Assembly (NCBI GenBank): GCA_021848555.1
Contig: JAJZUN010000159.1
Coordinates: 1-6,602 of the forward strand
DNA from: Pseudomonadota bacterium
Lineage (GTDB): Bacteria > Pseudomonadota > Gammaproteobacteria > Burkholderiales > SG8-39
DNA length: 6,602 nucleotides
Direction of reading: 5' to 3'
The notes under the pieces are model-generated. The model was not told the DNA's origin and did not search any database. It worked only from the letters and a program-made list of their open reading frames with translations. The translations under genes and the position numbers were made by a program. Positions 6,389-6,602 of this stretch are shown here, in pieces (position 1 is the first letter of the stretch; each line of letters begins with the position of its first letter).

Positions 6389-6460
6389 CTAGCTCAATCC
6401 CTCCGCCAGCGGCTGGGGAAAGCCATAAAAATAAAACCAGAAAGCGTAGGCGCGGTTCAT
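6389..6460 (-). CDS. Aromatic-rich leader peptide (attenuator peptide) upstream of aroG
   Basis: This is a 23-codon ORF whose product begins MNRAYAFWFYFYGFP and ends in AEGLS. Eight of 23 codons are aromatic (4 Phe, 3 Tyr, 1 Trp), and six are consecutive (codons 7-12). Such runs are the hallmark of leader peptides that stall a ribosome when the charged tRNA is scarce, as in the enterobacterial pheA and trp leaders. GGAG lies 9 nt before the ATG. Codons 18-20 (CTG GCG GAG) contain the CTGGCGG copy that can pair with the 5' arm of the terminator. A ribosome waiting at codons 8-12 leaves this copy free, whereas one at the TAG stop covers it. All three aromatic end products of the pathway are represented, which matches AroG's position at the common step. 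Confidence 0.85.
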   Translation of the reverse strand: MNRAYAFWFYFYGFPQPLAEGLS

Positions 6461-6497
6461 TTCAGATATCTCCAGGACGGATTCAAGCATGACTTCG

Positions 6498-6530
6498 GCC
6501 AGCTTGGCAAGGTTTACTTGCCGCGCTGGC
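6498..6530 (-). promoter_or_regulatory. Stable two-part hairpin in the 5' leader before the leader peptide
   Basis: On the minus strand GCCAGC-gc-GGCAAG, a TAAAC loop, then CTTGCC-aa-GCTGGC give two 6-bp helices around a 2x2 internal loop. It lies between the candidate promoter and the leader ORF ribosome site and includes most of attenuator segment 1. It would therefore compete with the 1:2 pairing, and may fold first to keep segment 2 free or to protect the 5' end. There is no T tail, so it is not a terminator. Confidence 0.55.
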
Positions 6531-6559
6531 GGTAGGCGGACTACTACTTATCTAGAGAA

Positions 6560-6565
6560 ATTCTA
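6560..6565 (-). promoter_or_regulatory. Candidate -10 box for the attenuator-aroG transcript
   Basis: TAGAAT (5 of 6 consensus) on the minus strand, about 100 nt before the leader ATG, would place the start near 6553. All four attenuator segments would then be in the transcript. A -35 box at the right distance is poor (TCGAGG). The true promoter may differ or lie beyond the right edge. Confidence 0.3.
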
Positions 6566-6601
6566 CGCCGCGTGAGCGAGATCCTCGAAGTGGTGCAGCT
6601 C
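6563..6601 (-). CDS. Possible 3' tail of an upstream gene running in from the right edge
   Basis: One minus-strand frame at the right edge reads ELHHFEDLAHAA followed by TAG, with mostly G or C in third codon positions (10 of 12). It would be the last 12 residues of a gene ahead of aroG. The evidence is thin: the other minus frames are also open here, and a plus-strand GTG at 6581 opens a frame beginning MSEILEVVQL with similar codon use. No family can be recognised from so few residues. Confidence 0.25.
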   Translation of the reverse strand, partial: ELHHFEDLAHAA

Positions 6602-6602
6602 G

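Larger units (their letters stand above)
6332..6532 (-). promoter_or_regulatory. aroG transcription attenuator with four alternating complementary segments
   Basis: Four copies of one core alternate in orientation on the minus strand: segment 1 CCGCCAGCG (6532-6524), segment 2 CGCTGGCGG (6411-6403, inside the leader ORF), segment 3 CCGCCAG (6361-6355) and segment 4 CTGGCGG (6344-6338). Pairings 1:2 (9 bp), 2:3 (7 bp) and 3:4 (7 bp plus A:T pairs, the terminator) exclude each other. The 2:3 antiterminator is strengthened by GGGAT (6401-6397) pairing with ATCCC (6372-6368). The predicted logic is as follows. When aromatic aminoacyl-tRNA is low the ribosome stalls at codons 7-12, 2:3 forms and aroG is transcribed. 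When it is plentiful the ribosome reaches the stop codon, blocks segment 2, and 3:4 terminates. The logic is inferred from classical attenuation; the segments are seen directly. Confidence 0.8.

Overview
The window is GC-rich and close-packed. All recognisable genes lie on the minus strand, so the biological order runs from the right edge to the left. The gene content suggests a proteobacterium, most likely a betaproteobacterium: an AroG that aligns almost residue for residue with E. coli AroG, a tripartite tricarboxylate transporter (TctB/TctA), a TauE/SafE permease and a UbiA-family prenyltransferase. This placement is inferred from protein character, not from a search.

Right edge to about 5061: aroG (DAHP synthase, first step of the shikimate pathway) is preceded by what looks like a complete transcription-attenuation region. 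It has a weak promoter candidate, a stable 5' hairpin, a 23-codon leader ORF with six consecutive aromatic codons (Phe-Trp-Phe-Tyr-Phe-Tyr), and a Rho-independent terminator with a T6-G-T6 tail. The same 7-bp core (CTGGCGG or its complement) occurs four times in alternating orientation. Mutually exclusive 1:2, 2:3 and 3:4 pairings can therefore be drawn. This is the main discovery candidate. About 200 nt of untranslated sequence separate the terminator from the aroG start.

4960 to 2686: a TauE/SafE-family permease is followed by an ArnT/PMT-like GT39 glycosyltransferase. The glycosyltransferase has a perfect TATAAT box seven bases before its ATG and no Shine-Dalgarno sequence.

2685 to 1666: a short intergenic stretch holds an imperfect palindrome with 23-bp arms (22/23 match), resembling a miniature inverted-repeat element, next to a G/C-rich hairpin. 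One arm lies inside the first codons of a UbiA-family gene resembling decaprenyl-phosphate phosphoribosyltransferase, and the present start codons lie in the palindrome's loop. Sugar transfer to polyprenyl carriers may link the UbiA and GT39 proteins, but the window has no further pathway genes to prove it.

1652 to 1: a clear sigma70-type promoter drives a stand-alone cyclic-nucleotide-binding-domain protein without a DNA-binding domain. After it come tctB and the first 112 codons of tctA, which runs off the left edge. No tctC (periplasmic binding protein) is present in the window. No tRNA, rRNA, CRISPR array or intact transposase is visible.
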